Notes: generated by a model from the letters alone, not told the origin. A DNA stretch of 64,000 nucleotides from Bog-756 sp963812885 (GCA_963812885.1 CAWEWZ010000008.1:310001-374000); one strand, 5' to 3'. Positions 1 through 10,542 are shown, counted from the stretch's first letter. Numbers and translations are program-made.

Positions 1-38
1 CGGTCGGCCCCTGGGCGCACGCCGGGGTGGAGGCCTCC

Positions 39-1430
39 TCAGACCCCCATCGTGGCTTCGACCCGGCGGTCGGCGATGGCCCGGGTGAGGGATTCGAAGT
101 CCAGTTCGTTCTGGTTGGCGTACGAGTCGGCGAACTGGCACATGGCCCGGTCGAACCGGTCGGCGCCGCCCAGGTAGGAGCCCACGGCGATGGCGTCGCC
201 GGAGCGGGCGTGGGCTCGGGCCAGGGTCCACCCGCAGACCTGGGCATAGATGCCGAGGGCGTCGGGGGCCATGGTCTCGATGTCCGCCGACAGCTTCCAG
301 TCCCACAGCTGGCGCAAGTAGAAGTCCCGTGAGACCCCGTCCTCGCCACGGAACCCGTCCCAGCCGAGGAAGATGTCACTGGCGCCCTGCATGAGACGCT
401 GGCCCTCCACCACCCGCTGCCCATGGTGGTGGTACTCGCTCGTCCCGAGGAACGGCTCGCCCACCGCGGCCTCGGCCTCTTTGACCTGGAGGAACAGCGG
501 GTCGTTGTTGTCGCGTCCGACGAAGAGCGCCACCCAGCACCTGGTGCCGACGCTACCCACCCCGACGACCTTGCGGGCCAGGTCGACGAACTCGTACTTG
601 TCGAGCAGGCGCTGCCGGTCGCCGGCCAGGGTGTGGCGGTACTGGGTCAGGGCGTCGAAGAGGCTGTCCCGCATCTGCTTGGAGTGCACGTCGGTGAACA
701 GCGACTCGGCCGGCACCAGCAGCGGAGGGTTCTCGACGAAGCGGAGCTCTCCGTCGACCTCGGTGGTCAGCTTGGCCAGGGCGGCGAGATGGTCCTTCGA
801 CTGGGCCTTGGCCACCCGTCGCTGGACGTTGGCCAGCATCTTGCGGGTAGCCAGAGCGCCCCACCGCTCCTCGATGGCCTTGGCGTCGAGGTGCGAGGAC
901 CAGACCTCGAGATCGCGCATCTCGGCGAACTCACGTATGGCCGTGCGATACGAACACGACCCCTGGGCCACGATCGACCGGCGGGTCGTGTCGTCGAACT
1001 CGCGGCTCCGCGCCGCGATCTCGAGGCTGGCGGCCAGGCGCTTGAGGTCCCACTCGAAGGGCCCGGGAAGCGTCTCGTCGAAGTCGTTGACGTCGAAGAT
1101 GAGGTCCCGCTCGGGCGAGGCGAAGCCCCCGAAGTTGGACAGGTGCGCATCTCCGCACAGCTGGACGTCGAGCCCGGTGCGGTCCACGTGACTGAGGTCG
1201 GCGGCCATCACCGCGGCCGCCCCGCGGAAGAAGGCGAACGCCGACGCCGCCATCCGGCCGTAGCGGATCGGGACCAGGTCGGGAATCCGGGTGGTGGCCT
1301 GGAGGGCGAGGATCTCGAGGGGGTCGGTCCGGTCGCCCGGGGGCGCCCACTCGCCGTGGCTCGAACGGGGCACCTTGGCCCTCGTCCCTCGGCCGAATGC
1401 CGAGCGCTCCGCTGGAGTGGCCTGCCTCAT
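39..1430 (-). CDS. DUF2252 family protein
   Basis: This is a 463-codon protein of the DUF2252 family, a kinase-like-fold family without an assigned reaction. Family-typical motifs are visible: GDAHLSNFGGF at about residues 93-103 and DVNDFDETLPGPFEWDLKR at about 113-131, which resemble the catalytic and metal-binding loops of aminoglycoside phosphotransferase-like folds. I chose the ATG at 1430 because it overlaps the stop of the upstream LapA-like gene (ATGA); an ATG nine bases earlier is possible. It is the last gene of the minus-strand run that follows nuoN. Its role next to complex I is unknown, and a phosphotransfer activity is only an inference. Confidence 0.85.
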   Translation of the reverse strand: MRQATPAERSAFGRGTRAKVPRSSHGEWAPPGDRTDPLEILALQATTRIPDLVPIRYGRMAASAFAFFRGAAAVMAADLSHVDRTGLDVQLCGDAHLSNFGGFASPERDLIFDVNDFDETLPGPFEWDLKRLAASLEIAARSREFDDTTRRSIVAQGSCSYRTAIREFAEMRDLEVWSSHLDAKAIEERWGALATRKMLANVQRRVAKAQSKDHLAALAKLTTEVDGELRFVENPPLLVPAESLFTDVHSKQMRDSLFDALTQYRHTLAGDRQRLLDKYEFVDLARKVVGVGSVGTRCWVALFVGRDNNDPLFLQVKEAEAAVGEPFLGTSEYHHHGQRVVEGQRLMQGASDIFLGWDGFRGEDGVSRDFYLRQLWDWKLSADIETMAPDALGIYAQVCGWTLARAHARSGDAIAVGSYLGGADRFDRAMCQFADSYANQNELDFESLTRAIADRRVEATMGV

Positions 1431-1763
1431 TCCGCCCATCTTTCCACTCCCGACGCCGGCCTGCGCCGGCGCCCTAATTCTTGAGCCTTGGTGCCTGCGC
1501 CCTTCTTGCGCCGCTGTCGGAGGAGGATGATCAGGCGGTCGACCAGGCCGCCCAGGAAGGCGGCGATCAGGAGGACCCAGATCAGGCTCACATTGGCGTT
1601 GAAGAAGACGAACCCGACCCGGACGCGTCTGGCTGTTGTCGAGGACGAAGGCGATGAGGAGGGCGAGGGCGACCAGGGCCACCACGATCCGGACGATGTC
1701 CCGGTTCTCGCGCTTCTTCCTCTCGGCAGAGCCCTCGGACGGCAGTCCATCGGATCTGGTCAT
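1427..1763 (-). CDS. LapA-domain (DUF1049) small membrane protein, frame broken
   Basis: This small membrane protein has two transmembrane segments and the layout of the LapA/DUF1049 domain. The first helix is VALVALALLIAFVLDNSQ, then comes VRVGFVFFNANVSLIWVLL with a glycine-containing second helix, then a basic tail. The two halves are in different frames and join near 1620 with a one-base shift, so a simple sequence error is likely. The start at 1763 gives a charged N-terminus of about 25 residues. The stop overlaps the start of the DUF2252 gene, suggesting co-translation. Other LapA-domain proteins act in envelope assembly, but nothing here fixes a function. Confidence 0.7.
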
Positions 1764-1854
1764 CTCGCGCCTCCTCCCTGTCGACCCAGTCGGCAAACGG
1801 CGACCGTTTCCTCAGGCGACAGTATCCGGGAGCGGTCCTGGGCGCGGGGACCGG

Positions 1855-3571
1855 TCAGGTGAACAGCAGGGTGGCCTGGTGGGCGAAGTCAGGATGGGCT
1901 CGGGCATGATCCCGAACACCACGGTGAAGGCCACCGACACGCCGATGACCAGGGAGGTGAGCCGAGGCACCGGTACCTGTCCCCGCTCGGTCACCGCCGC
2001 CGACGGGGGTGCGTCGGTCAGGGTCTGGAGGCTGGCCACGTCCTCGGCCGAACCGGCGGAGGCGCCGACCGATGCTGCGGCCTGGGCGCCAGGTTCCTCC
2101 GGCCCGGCCGCCACCTCGGCCGCCGCCGGTTCCCCCGGTCCCGGTCCGATCGGCGTCCCCGTCCTCGCCCACGGCGTCCCCGACCAGCCCGACCGGCGAG
2201 TACATGGTCACGGCCACCCGCAGGTAGAAGAACGCGGCGACGGCCGCCGAGGCCATGGCCACCGCGGCCAGGACGTAGGCCTGGGTGGCTTCCGATGCGC
2301 CGACCACCCCGAACTTGGCCAGGAAGCCGGTGGTGAACGGCACCCCGGCCTGGCCCAGGAGCAGGACGGCGAAGGCCAGCGCCAGCACCGGCTGGCGTTT
2401 GGCCAGCCCCCGGTAGTCGGAGATCTGGTGGCCGTTGTCGCCGTCGCGGGCCATCACGGTGATCACGGCGAACGAACCGATGACCAGGAACATGTAGGTG
2501 AAGACGTAGTAGAGGGAGGCCGACACCCCGCGGGTGGTGGCCGCCTCCACCCCGAGCAGGATGAAGCCGGCGTGGTTGATCGACGAGTAGGCCATCATCC
2601 GCTTGACGTCGCGCTGCATGAGGGCCACCACCGCGCCCAGCACCAGGCTGAGGATGGCCAGGCCCCAGATGATCGGCTGCCAGTCGGTGCGCAGCGTTCC
2701 GAACGACGACACGAACACCCGCAACAGCGCGGCGAAGGCCCCGGCCTTGGCCACCGCGGCCATGAAGCCGGTCACCGGGGACGGCGAGCCCTGGTAGACG
2801 TCGGGTGACCACATGTGGAAGGGCACGGCGGCGATCTTGAAGCCGAACCCGACCAGCAGCAGGGCCAATCCGGCCAGCAGCACCCCGTTGGAGACGATGA
2901 CGTTCTTGGCCAGGTAGTCGGCGATCTGGGGCAGGTTGGTCGATCCGGTGGCGCCGTAGACGAGGGCGATCCCGTAGACGAACACGGCCGACGAGAAGGC
3001 GCCGAGGACGAAGTACTTGAGGGCGGCCTCGCCCGACTCGGCCCGCTTGTGGTTGAAGGCGGCCAGCACGTAGAGGGCGATCGACATGATCTCGAGACCG
3101 AGGAAGATCACGATGAGATCGTTGGCCGCCCCCATCATCATGGCGCCCGGAGGCGGACATCATGGCCAGGACGTGGAACTCGGGGCCCTCGATCCCTTCG
3201 CGCCGCAGGTAGCCGTCCCCGACCAGGGCGGTCAGGAGCATGGCGATGGACACCACGATCTGGATGAACACGTCGAACCCGTCGAAGGCGATGGCCCCGG
3301 CGATGGTGACCGAAGGCCCGTGGGTGATCACGTGGTCCCACTGGAACAGCGCGGCCACCAGCGCGGCGATGGACACGGTGACAGCCACCACCGTTCCGGC
3401 GCCCACGCCCAGGATCTTGCGGAACAGCGACGACACGATCATCAGCGCCAGGGCGCCGCCCATCATGATGAGCATGGGCAGGATGCTCAGGTAGTCGACG
3501 TGGGGCGTGTGGATGGCGGGAAGGGCCGAGTTGGCCGCCCCGGTCGCCGCCAGGGTGACGGGGGAGATCAT
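1855..3571 (-). CDS. nuoN: NADH-quinone oxidoreductase subunit N (three frame breaks)
   Basis: NuoN is one of the three antiporter-like proton-pumping membrane subunits of complex I. The N-terminal part reads from MISPVTLAATG to EFHVLAMMSASG. The core continues in another frame with FKIAAVPFHMWSPDVYQGSP and the conserved YSSINHAGF. The end, GIMPEPIL then DFAHQATLLFT, is again in two frames. Breaks lie near 3150, near 2130 in a run of G, and near 1892, where one G appears to be missing. The tail carries an acidic, Gly-rich insert before the last helix. The start overlaps the nuoM stop (ATGA). This is the terminal nuo gene. Loss of function is unlikely given how well the pieces join. Confidence 0.9.
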
Positions 3572-5232
3572 CGGGGTGCACCTCCGGTGGCGGCCGGGGC
3601 GGCGGACACGGACAGCCGCACCGGATCGCCGCCGGCCGCGGCGGCCAGTGCCGATCCCGACCCGTCACGCGGATCGTCATGCGACGCGGCCGGAGACGAC
3701 GCCGACGCCGGATCGAGTCCTGACGGGATCGGGGTGCGGGTGACCTGGTCCACGTGGACGACCAGCCGGTCGACCGACGGGGTGATCCGGTCGAGCACCG
3801 GCTTCGGGAACACGCCGAGGAGGACGATGAGGATGATCAGGGGAGCGACGATCAGCCGCTCGCTCCATCCGAGGTCGCTCGTCTTGGTGTCCGCCGGCGG
3901 TCGGCTCTCCGTGGAAGACCTGCTGGTAGGCCCACAGCAGGTAGATGGCGGCCACGATGACCCCCATGATGGCCACCACCGCCCACCACCGGTGGGCGAC
4001 GAACGTGCCGATGAGCACCAGGAACTCGCCCACGAACCCGTTGAGCCCGGGCACGCCGATGGAGGCCAGCATGGCCACGGTGAAGACGCCGGCCATCACC
4101 GGCGCCGACGACTGCAGGCCCTGCAGGGACGACACCTGCCAGGTCCCCCGGCGCTCGTAGATCCACCCGACGACGATGAACAGCGTGGCGATGATCAGCC
4201 CGTGGTTGACCATCTGGAGCACCCCGCCGGTGAGCCCCTGGCTGTTGAGGGCGAAGGTGCCGAGCACGATGAAGCCGATCTGGGCCAGGGACGAGTACGC
4301 CAGCAGCCGCTTCAGGTCGCGCTGGGCACAGGCCACCAGTGGCCCCGTAGAGGATGCCGATCACCGCCAGCGTCAGCAGCCAGGGAGCCAGGGTGCGGGT
4401 GGCCTGGGGGAAGAGGTTGAGATCGAAACGGATGATCCCGTAGGTCCCGAGCTTGGCCATCACCGCGGCCAGGAGGACCGCACCGGCGGTGGGCGCCTCG
4501 GCGTAGGCGTCCGGCGACCAGGTGTGGAACGGGAAGATCGGCGCCTTCACGGCGAAGGCGGCGGTGAAGGCGAGGAACAGGAGCACGCCCTCGGTCCCCG
4601 AGAGGTGGGTGTGGACGAGGGCCGGGAGCTCGAAGGTGAGCACGCCGGTCTGGGACTGGTGGATGAAGGCGACGGCCAGGATGCCGACCAGCAGGAAGGC
4701 CGAGCCGGCGAAGGTGTAGATGAAGAACTTGATGGCGGCGTAGCCGCGGCGGGCGTAGCCCCAGCCGCCGATGATGAAGTACGCCGGCACCAGGGTCAGC
4801 TCGAAGAAGAGGAAGAACAGGACGAGGTCGAAGGAGACGAAGCTGCCCAGGCAGGCCGCCTCCAGCAGGAGCACCCAGGCCACGAAGGAGCGGGGGTCCC
4901 GCTTGGCCCGGGCGCCGAGCAGGGCCAGCGGGAAGAGGAGGGCGGTCATCACCACCAGGAACAGTGAGATCCCGTCGATGCCGAGCGACCAGTGGATGCC
5001 GAGATCCTGGGCCCAGATGTGGTCGGAGACGAGCTGGTAGCCGCCGTCCCCCACCTTGAACTGCCCGGCGATGACCGCCGCCAGCACCAGGGTGAACAGC
5101 ATCACCAGGGCGCCCAGACCCTCGTGGAAGTGGCGGGAGACCGATCCGGTCGGTATCAGAGCGACCACCGCGGCACCGATCGGCGGGCACCAGCACCAGG
5201 ACGGTGAGAAAGGGAAAGTGGCCGGTCGCCAT
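3568..5232 (-). CDS. nuoM: NADH-quinone oxidoreductase subunit M (three frame breaks)
   Basis: NuoM is an antiporter-like proton-pumping subunit of complex I. The ATG at 5232 overlaps the nuoL stop and opens MATGHFPFLTVLVLVPA. The frame then shifts near 5178 to IGAAVVALIPTGS. The core contains the typical FPFHTWSPDAYAEAPTAGA and, after a second shift near 4340, ACAQRDLKRLLAYSSLAQIG. A third shift near 3900 leads to DTKTSDLGWSERLIVAPL and the final helix ending LGVFPKPVLDRI. About 40 additional Ala/Ser/Asp-rich residues follow. All pieces are colinear and family-like, so the gene is probably intact in the organism and the breaks are sequence errors. Confidence 0.92.
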
Positions 5233-7160
5233 CAGCCCCACCACAGCCTGGTCAGCATGAAGGCGAGGACCAGCACGGTGCCGAGCACGATGCCCAGCAC
5301 GTAGTTGCGCACGTAGCCGGTCTGGGTGCGCCGGAGCAGCGCCCCCGACCGGCGCACCAGGGTGGCCACCCCGTTCACCCCGCCGTCGATCACCTTCGGG
5401 TCGATCACCGTGGCGCTGAACGCGGCCAGGCGCTCGGAGGGCCGGCCGAAGACGGTGTCGTAGAGCTCGTTGATGTACCAGGAGTGCCTGAGGAAGTCGC
5501 CTTCCAGCGGCGGGCGCTCGGACTTGGCCATCCACAGTCGGAGGCCGACGAACACACCGGCCACAGCGATGACGGCGTCGACGATCGACAGCGTCCAGAC
5601 GGCGCCCGTGCTGAGGTTGTCGTCGTAGAGGTTGGACCCGAAGACCGGGTCGATCCAGTTGGCCAGCGAGACATGGTCGTTGGACAACGCCAACACGCCG
5701 GCCATGGCGGCGAAGAAGGCCAGGATCCACAGCGGGATGGTCATGATCCGCTTCGACTCGTGGGGCTCGGGGATGGGCCCGTCGGCGTGGTGGGCGTCGG
5801 GCATGTCGGTGGCCACGTCGATGGGCGTCTTCTCGGCCCAGCGGTCCTTGCCGAAGAAGGCCAGTCCGGTCAGGCGGCTCATGTAGTAGGCGGTGAGGGC
5901 GGCAGTCACCACGCCCACCACCCACAGGGCCGGGTGGGCGGCCCAGGTGTTCTCGAGCACGTCGCCCTTGGCCCAGAATCCCGACAGCGGGGGCACGGCG
6001 GCGATGGCCAGCCAGCCGATGCCGAAGGTGATGAAGGTGATGGGCATGTAGGCCCGGAGATTGCCCATCCGCTTGAGGTCCTGCTCGTCGTGGAGGCCGT
6101 GGATCACCGAGCCGGCGCCGAGGAAGAGCAGGCCCTTGAAGAAGGCGTGGGCCACCATCAAGAAGATGGCCGCCTCGTAGGCCCCGCACCCGATGGCCAG
6201 GAACATGTAGCCGAGCTGGGACACCGTGGAGTAGGCCAGCACCTTCTTGATGTCCTGCTGGGCGCAGGCGATGGTGGCGGCCACGAAGGCGGTGGCCGCT
6301 CCCACGCAGGCCACGGTCAACGCCGCCGCCGGGGAGGCGTGGAGCAGCGGGTTGATCCGGCACAGCAGGTAGACCCCGGCGGTCACCATGGTGGCCGCAT
6401 GGATGAGGGCGGACACCGGGGTCGGGCCCTCCATGGCGTCGGCCAGCCACGGGAAGAGCGGGATCTGCGCCGACTTGCCCATCACCCCGACCAGCAGCAG
6501 CAGGCAGATGGCGGTGATGTTGCCGGCCCCGATGGTGCCGATGTGGGCGAAGATGGTCGTGTACTCGAGCGAGTGGACCTTGTCGAAGACCAGGAAGATG
6601 GCCAGCAGGAAGCCCACGTCGCCGATCCGGTTGTAGACGAAGGCCTTCTTGCCGGCACTGGCCGCCGACTCCCGGGTGAACCAGAAGGAGACCAGCCAGT
6701 ACGAGCAGGTCCCCACCCCCTCCCACCCGACGAAGGTCACCAGCAGGTTGCTCCCGAGCACCAGGATGAGCATCGAGGCCACGAAGAGGTTCATGTACAG
6801 GAAGAACTTCGGGTAGTCCTTGTCGCCCTTCATGTAGCCGATCGAGTACAGGTGGATGAGACCGCTGATGCCGGTCACGAACAGGACCATGGTCATCGAC
6901 AGCGGGTCGACGTAGAGGCTGGCGTGGACCTGCAGGCGGTCGACCGGGATCCACGTCCACAGGTTCTGGGTGAAGGTCCGGACCGGGGCGTGCACGGTGA
7001 GCAGGTCGAAGTACACGCCGACGGCCACGGCGAACGACGCCCCGATGAACGAGGTGGCCACGATGCCGGCGGCCGGATCGCCGAGTCGGCGGCCGGCCAC
7101 CACCTGGATGGCGAACCCGACCAGGGGCAGCAGGATGATGAGGTAGGTCACTTGGAGCAT
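5232..7160 (-). CDS. nuoL: NADH-quinone oxidoreductase subunit L
   Basis: NuoL is the distal antiporter-like subunit of complex I, carrying the long lateral helix. This frame is intact at 642 residues. It shows GWEGVGTCSYWLVSFWF, FPWLADAMEGPTPVSALIHA and ATMVTAGVYLLCRINPLLH, all hallmarks of the NuoL/Mrp antiporter family. Many hydrophobic helices cover the whole length. I chose the ATG at 7160 because the family starts shortly before the first helix; the open frame continues upstream through nuoK and into nuoJ by chance. It lies 8 bases after nuoK, and its TGA shares bases with the nuoM ATG (TGATG). Confidence 0.96.
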   Translation of the reverse strand: MLQVTYLIILLPLVGFAIQVVAGRRLGDPAAGIVATSFIGASFAVAVGVYFDLLTVHAPVRTFTQNLWTWIPVDRLQVHASLYVDPLSMTMVLFVTGISGLIHLYSIGYMKGDKDYPKFFLYMNLFVASMLILVLGSNLLVTFVGWEGVGTCSYWLVSFWFTRESAASAGKKAFVYNRIGDVGFLLAIFLVFDKVHSLEYTTIFAHIGTIGAGNITAICLLLLVGVMGKSAQIPLFPWLADAMEGPTPVSALIHAATMVTAGVYLLCRINPLLHASPAAALTVACVGAATAFVAATIACAQQDIKKVLAYSTVSQLGYMFLAIGCGAYEAAIFLMVAHAFFKGLLFLGAGSVIHGLHDEQDLKRMGNLRAYMPITFITFGIGWLAIAAVPPLSGFWAKGDVLENTWAAHPALWVVGVVTAALTAYYMSRLTGLAFFGKDRWAEKTPIDVATDMPDAHHADGPIPEPHESKRIMTIPLWILAFFAAMAGVLALSNDHVSLANWIDPVFGSNLYDDNLSTGAVWTLSIVDAVIAVAGVFVGLRLWMAKSERPPLEGDFLRHSWYINELYDTVFGRPSERLAAFSATVIDPKVIDGGVNGVATLVRRSGALLRRTQTGYVRNYVLGIVLGTVLVLAFMLTRLWWG

Positions 7161-7168
7161 GGGTCGGG

Positions 7169-7474
7169 TCAGCCCTTCATCAAGTGGAGGTCGTCGGCGG
7201 TGGCGTTGGCCCGGCGGCGGAAGATGGCGACCACGATCCCCAGCCCGACCACGACCTCGGCCGCCGCCACCACCAGGACGAAGAAGACCAGCACCTGGCC
7301 GCCGATGTCGTGCAGCATGCGGGCGAAGGTCACGAAGCTCAGGTTGGCGGCGTTGAGCATCAGCTCGACGCACATGAACATGACCAGCACGTTCCGCCGG
7401 ATGAGCACGCCGAGGGCGCCGATGGCGAAGAGGACGACGCTGAGCGACAGGTACCAGTCGGCGTTGATGCTCAT
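7169..7474 (-). CDS. nuoK: NADH-quinone oxidoreductase subunit K
   Basis: NuoK is a 101-residue, three-helix membrane subunit of complex I. Its length and the segment NVLVMFMCVELMLNAANLSF are typical: the glutamate in MCVELMLNA is part of the conserved proton path, and a second glutamate lies in VVAAAEVVVGLGIVVAIFRR. The ATG at 7474 sits four bases inside the end of nuoJ (ATGA), which fixes the start; the longer open frame upstream is nuoJ sequence read in another frame. nuoL follows directly. Confidence 0.96.
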   Translation of the reverse strand: MSINADWYLSLSVVLFAIGALGVLIRRNVLVMFMCVELMLNAANLSFVTFARMLHDIGGQVLVFFVLVVAAAEVVVGLGIVVAIFRRRANATADDLHLMKG

Positions 7475-8312
7475 GGGCGCCCCTCCTCGTGGCTGAGTCC
7501 GATGCCGGATCCGTCGGTGGCCACCGGTGCCGGCTCGGACGGGCCCCCGCCTCCCCCGGCTGTGCCGGTGCCTCGACCGAGCCGGGCCCGGTGCCGACGC
7601 CGGGGTCGACCCGGCCGCATCCTCCGACACCGCCACCTCGGCTCCGCTGTTCCCTGCCCCACTCTCCGCCTGCGCCGCCGTCCCCCGATCCGCCCGCGCC
7701 TGGTCCGCCATCGGAGGCGGACACCGGCTCCGACACCGAGGTGGGGGGTCGTCGGGCCAGCACCACGGCGCCGACCACGGCGATGATCAACAGTGCCGCG
7801 GTGGCCTCGAAGGGGAACAGGTAGGTCGTGTACACCGACTTGCCCAGGAGGTAGACGTTGGACTGCGCCCCGGCGTCCACCCCGGCCACGTGCGGTTGCC
7901 CGGTCGTCCAGTGCGACACCTCGCCGAGCAGCAGCAGGCCGGTGGTGCCGAGGACGACCAGGCCGATGGCCAGTGGGCGCTGTCCCCGCAGCGGCTCCAG
8001 GGCGATGTTCTCCTCGCGGTCGACGCCGAGGAACATGATGACGAACAGGAAGAGCACCACGATGGCGCCGGCGTAGACGATCACCTGGACGGCGGCCAGG
8101 AACGGGTCGCGCTGGAGGACGAACAGCACGGCCACGCCGAACAGGGTCATCACCAGCATCAGGGCCGAATGGACCGGGTTGCGGGCCACCACCACGCCGA
8201 CGGCACCGGACAGCACGATTGCCGCCGAGACCGAGAAGGTCCCGACGTCGACCCACGACGGGTGGACACTCGTCGATGCCGCGGTGAGTACCGCGCCGAG
8301 CACGGCGAGCAT
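7471..8312 (-). CDS. nuoJ: NADH-quinone oxidoreductase subunit J, C-terminal tail frame-broken
   Basis: NuoJ is a five-helix membrane subunit of complex I. The first 190 residues are clear, including GVVVARNPVHSALMLVMTLF and VIVYAGAIVVLFLFVIMFLG. After VVGAVVLARRPPTSVSE the protein becomes a low-complexity Ala/Gly/Ser tail. The most protein-like reading of the tail needs two frame changes, to ADQARADRGTAAQAESG and then to EPAPVATDGSGIGLSHEEG, which ends in a TGA overlapping the nuoK ATG. The uninterrupted frame instead runs through nuoK into nuoL, which I regard as an artefact. The exact tail is uncertain. The start overlaps the nuoI stop. Confidence 0.9.
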
Positions 8313-9229
8313 CAGGGGGCGCCCGATCCCGTGTCGGCGGCCGGACCCCCGCTGGCCGCCGGCAGCGGCGCCGAGGTGGCGGTGGACGGTTCGTCCCGCT
8401 CGCGGTTGCCGTCGGTCACCGACTGGGCGTACTCGGCGTCCACCTTCTGGCGGTGCTTCTTGCCGGCGCCGGGGGCGAACCGCTCGGCCTTCTCCAGCAT
8501 GCGGCCGATGGCCCCGCGTGGGCCCCGCTTGGCGGCGGGCAGGTCGCTCGGGAGCAGATGGCGCTCGAGGGTGTCACGCAGCTGCTTGCTGCCGGTGGCG
8601 GCGTCGTCCCGGTGCCCGGACTGCCCGCTCTCGGGGGAGCGGACGCCGAAGCCGAGCTCGCCCGACCACTGGACCTGGCCCTCGAATTCGGCGCTCCCCG
8701 ACGGCGACGTGGCCCGCATCCATCCCGAGGTGTGCAGGTCGTCGCCCTCCCGCCAGTCCTCCCACGGCAGGTGCCGGGGCTTGCCGTCGTCGTCGACCAG
8801 CAGCTCGTCCTTGGTGTAGATGGCGTCGTTGCGGTTGGTGAAGGAGAACTCCATCAGCTTCGATTCGGTGATGGCCTCGGTCGGGCACGCCTCCACGCAC
8901 ATGTCGCAGTGGATGCACCGCAGGAAGTTGATCTCGTAGACGTAGCCGTAGCGCTCGCCGGGCGACACCGGATGGTCGGGCGGGTTGTCGAGGCCCCGCA
9001 CGTAGATGCAGTCGGCCGGGCACACCCCGGCGCACAGCTCGCAGCCGATGCACTTCTCCATGCCGTCCTCGTACCGGTTGAGCACGTGGCGACCGTGCTG
9101 ACGGGGCTGCTTCGGGCGCTTCTCCTCCGGGTACTGGCGGGTGACCGGCGGCCGGCCGAGGTGCTCGAGGGTCAGCTTGAACCCGCCCAGGAAGTTCTGC
9201 CGCTGGTGCGGCGGTTCGGGGGCAGCCAT
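8312..9229 (-). CDS. nuoI: NADH-quinone oxidoreductase subunit I with long C-terminal extension
   Basis: NuoI is the peripheral-arm subunit carrying iron-sulfur clusters N6a and N6b. Two ferredoxin-type 4Fe-4S motifs are plain: CIGCELCAGVCP and CIHCDMCVEACP. The frame is intact at 305 residues, well above the roughly 160-220 usual for the family. The extra 130 or so C-terminal residues are hydrophilic and charged, with no motif I recognise, although IGRMLEKAERFAPGAGKKHR could form a helix. The start overlaps the nuoH stop and the stop overlaps the nuoJ start (both TGATG). Confidence 0.95.
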   Translation of the reverse strand: MAAPEPPHQRQNFLGGFKLTLEHLGRPPVTRQYPEEKRPKQPRQHGRHVLNRYEDGMEKCIGCELCAGVCPADCIYVRGLDNPPDHPVSPGERYGYVYEINFLRCIHCDMCVEACPTEAITESKLMEFSFTNRNDAIYTKDELLVDDDGKPRHLPWEDWREGDDLHTSGWMRATSPSGSAEFEGQVQWSGELGFGVRSPESGQSGHRDDAATGSKQLRDTLERHLLPSDLPAAKRGPRGAIGRMLEKAERFAPGAGKKHRQKVDAEYAQSVTDGNRERDEPSTATSAPLPAASGGPAADTGSGAP

Positions 9230-10542
9230 CAGCTGTCACCTCCTTGGGTCGTGGCGACCGAGCCCGGGCCGACGCCGAAGCCGACGCGGGGGCGGAAGCC
9301 GGGGCGGGCGGGCTCGGGCTCGGGCGGTCGGGACCACAGCCGGATCCCCACCTGGGGGATGATGGCCCGGGTCTCCTCGCGCTCGGAGCCGATGGCGAAG
9401 GCCCTGGTGATGGTGACGGCGGCCACGACCACCGCGGCGGCCAGCCCGAACCCCCACCAGCCGTCGATCACGAAGCCGGCCACGATGAGCAGCCAGCCCA
9501 GCGACAGCGGGATCAGCCGCTTCCATCCGAGGTCCATGAGCTGGTCGTAGCGCAGCCGGGGCAGCGCGGCCCGCAGCCACACGAAGATGAAGAGGAAGAT
9601 GATGGTCTTGCCCAGGAACCACAGGATGGGCCAGAGCCAGTAGAGGTGGGGGATGTGGGGAACCGGGCCGTCGGGGCCCCCGAAGAACAGGGTCACGGTG
9701 ATGGCCGACATGGTGATGGTGTTCATGAACTCGGCCAGGAAGAACAGGGCGAACCGGATCGAGGAGTACTCGGTGACGAACCCGCCGACCAGCTCGGAGT
9801 CGGCCTCGACCAGGTCGAAGGGTGGCCGGTTGGTCTCGGCGATGACGGCGATGAAGAAGATGAGGAAGGGCACCACGCCCAACCGGATGGCGTTCCACTG
9901 CCAGAGGTGCTCGGCCTGGGCGTCGACGATGGTGCGGGTGCTCAGGGAGCCGGTGATCAGGACGACGGTCACCACCGTCATCCCCAGGGCGGCTTCGTAG
10001 GAGATCATCTGGGCCGAGGCCCGCACCGAGCCGAGCAGCGGGTACTTCGACCCCGAGGACCATCCGGCCAGCATCACCCCGTAGACACCGATGGAGGACA
10101 TGGCCAGCAGGAAGAGGATCCCCATCGGGGGATCGGCCAGCTGCAGCTCGAAGGTGTGCCCGGCGATGGTCACCTCGCCGCCGAAGGGGACGATGGCGAA
10201 GGCGAGGAAGGCGGTGATGATGGTGATGTACGGGGCCAGGATGAAGACGGCCCGGTCGGCCTTGTCGGGCATCAGGTCTTCCTTGAAGAAGAGCTTGATG
10301 CCGTCGGCCAGGGTCTGGGCGATCCCGAAGGGGCCGGCCCGGTTGGGGCCGATCCGGCTCTGCATGTCCGAGATCACCTTGCGCTCGAACCAGATCATCA
10401 ACATGACCGACACCATCAAGAAGCCGAAGATGACCAGCACCTTGATGAGCACGATGAGGAAGACCGCCCAGCCCACGCCGTTGGCGTAGAGGGGGTCCCC
10501 TTCGGTCAGCAACGGGTGGATCACCGCCACCAGCGGGCTCAC
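9229..10542 (-). CDS. nuoH: NADH-quinone oxidoreductase subunit H
   Basis: NuoH is the membrane subunit that forms the quinone chamber with NuoB and NuoD. The signature AETNRPPFDLVEADSELVGG and the following FVTEYSSIRFALFFLAEF are intact, as is ERKVISDMQSRIGPNRAGP near the N-terminus. I start it at the GTG at 10542 because it overlaps the nuoG stop (GTGA) and gives a normal N-terminus; the open frame further upstream is out-of-frame nuoG. The C-terminus carries a Pro/Arg/Gly tail of about 35 residues beyond the last helix. Confidence 0.95.
   Translation of the reverse strand: MSPLVAVIHPLLTEGDPLYANGVGWAVFLIVLIKVLVIFGFLMVSVMLMIWFERKVISDMQSRIGPNRAGPFGIAQTLADGIKLFFKEDLMPDKADRAVFILAPYITIITAFLAFAIVPFGGEVTIAGHTFELQLADPPMGILFLLAMSSIGVYGVMLAGWSSGSKYPLLGSVRASAQMISYEAALGMTVVTVVLITGSLSTRTIVDAQAEHLWQWNAIRLGVVPFLIFFIAVIAETNRPPFDLVEADSELVGGFVTEYSSIRFALFFLAEFMNTITMSAITVTLFFGGPDGPVPHIPHLYWLWPILWFLGKTIIFLFIFVWLRAALPRLRYDQLMDLGWKRLIPLSLGWLLIVAGFVIDGWWGFGLAAAVVVAAVTITRAFAIGSEREETRAIIPQVGIRLWSRPPEPEPARPGFRPRVGFGVGPGSVATTQGGDS

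Noticed and set aside
5484..7496. A His/Gly-rich 670-codon plus-strand frame
   Set aside because: Antisense shadow of nuoL and nuoK without a ribosome-binding site.
5232..8312. A 1026-codon open frame suggesting a NuoJ-NuoL fusion
   Set aside because: It spans nuoK in the wrong frame; nuoJ, nuoK and nuoL each have normal starts, stops and lengths.
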